DNA of 64,000 nucleotides from Saonia flava (GTDB lineage: Bacteria; Bacteroidota; Bacteroidia; Flavobacteriales; Flavobacteriaceae): positions 2,709,625 to 2,773,624 of the forward strand of contig NZ_JAATJJ010000001.1 in NCBI RefSeq assembly GCF_011927795.1, written 5' to 3'. The notes below the pieces were generated by a model. The model saw only the letters and a list, made by a program, of their open reading frames with translations. It ran no database searches and had not been told where the DNA came from. Both the position numbers and the translations under genes were made by a program. How positions within the stretch are numbered: position 1 is the stretch's first letter; each line of letters starts with the position of its first letter. Positions 63,803 through 64,000 of the stretch are shown one piece after another.

Positions 63803-63924
63803 GTGCACAACGGTCTCGGCTATGAGTAGTTGCGTGGGTTAGCACTTAACTTTGCAAGTACACACCAAACTGAAAATCCGCGAGGATTTTCAGAAGTAGG
63901 CGAGGACAAGCAATTACTTATAGC
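63803..63924 (-). repeat. attC-like site K, interrupted by a second IS110
   Basis: It starts with core GTGCACAAC (63803-63811) and has arms GGCTATGAGTAGTTGC and GCAATTACTTATAGCC, with an inner hairpin CTGAAAATCC-GCGA-GGATTTTCAG. The expected GTT core is missing because IS110-type sequence begins right after TTATAGC at 63925. In site J the bases after ATAGCC are GTTGTTGTG, which shows where the break is. Confidence 0.8.
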
Positions 63925-64000
63925 CATCTTAAGTTTGAAACTGATTAATTTACATGTATAAATCAGAAAGAACAAAAGAGAGGATTAAGGTCAATATAGC
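63925..64000 (+). mobile_element. Second IS110-family copy, left end only
   Basis: The first 67 bases are identical to 50433-50499, then differences appear (TCAATATAGC against TTAGTATATAC). The copy runs out of the window. It is thus a related but not identical element, inserted at the same place of an attC-like site. Confidence 0.85.

Noticed and set aside
55958..63811. CRISPR array as an explanation for the regularly spaced repeats
   Set aside because: Repeats are 60-190 bp, palindromic and of several classes, and spacers are whole genes; no cas genes are present.
55958..63811. REP/MITE elements as an explanation for the repeats
   Set aside because: MITEs have fixed terminal repeats and target duplications; here the terminal bases change from unit to unit but match across the gene, which a MITE model does not explain.

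Overview
The window looks like a chromosome segment of a marine-type Bacteroidota, probably Flavobacteriaceae. The support is the low GC, paired SusC/SusD genes, a hybrid two-component regulator of the Bacteroidota type, flavobacterial lipoprotein signals, NAD-dependent threonine dehydrogenase of the epimerase type, and weak ribosome-binding sites.

Layout. 0-6.6 kb: the tail of a leucine-rich-repeat protein, then a complete RND efflux operon (adaptor, pump, TolC) and a small CPXCG protein. 6.6-11.8 kb: an aldo/keto reductase, a two-gene sugar/alcohol dehydrogenase (GMC subunit plus gluconate-dehydrogenase-subunit-3-like protein) and a seven-haem cytochrome c. 11.9-20.4 kb: a first SusC/SusD pair with a large FG-GAP/ASPIC lipoprotein. 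20.7-28.4 kb: a TPR-AraC regulator, an Lrp regulator divergent from threonine-degradation genes (tdh, kbl), and a GH106-like enzyme. 28.4-35.9 kb, minus strand: a six-gene operon galK-galT-GH5-like-DUF1080-kdgK-eda. 36.1-49.9 kb: a hybrid two-component sensor, a second SusC/SusD/SusE-like set, a GH53 endo-galactanase and a GH2 beta-galactosidase. Together the last two blocks form a beta-1,4-galactan utilisation locus: galactan is bound and imported by SusC/D, cut by GH53 and GH2, and the galactose enters through GalK and GalT. A two-half-site sequence (22-bp period) is shared by the galK and susC2 promoters at nearly the same distance from the start codons. It is a strong candidate for the operator of the hybrid regulator.

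From about 50.06 kb to the right end the character changes. A 3' fragment of an initiator-type tRNA-Met marks what looks like the edge of an integrated island. An IS110-family element follows, then an array of about ten gene cassettes, all on the minus strand. Each cassette is bounded by a 9-10 bp inverted core (GTT plus 6-7 cassette-specific bases, and its complement ending in AAC). Between cassettes lie long, palindromic, attC-like sites: six copies of a ~188-bp family, two of ~125 bp, one of 61 bp, one degenerate and one broken by a second IS110 copy at the window edge. The core sequence differs between cassettes but always matches within a cassette, which is the logic of integron cassettes. 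No integron integrase is present in the window. It would be expected to the right. Cassette contents include SUKH/SMI1-KNR4, CdiI-like, DUF6881-like and DUF4304 proteins (immunity-like families), a HEPN-like protein, DinB, VOC, DUF2071, lipoproteins, and a large tandem S41 peptidase with an AraC regulator. This mobile cassette array is the most interesting part of the window.
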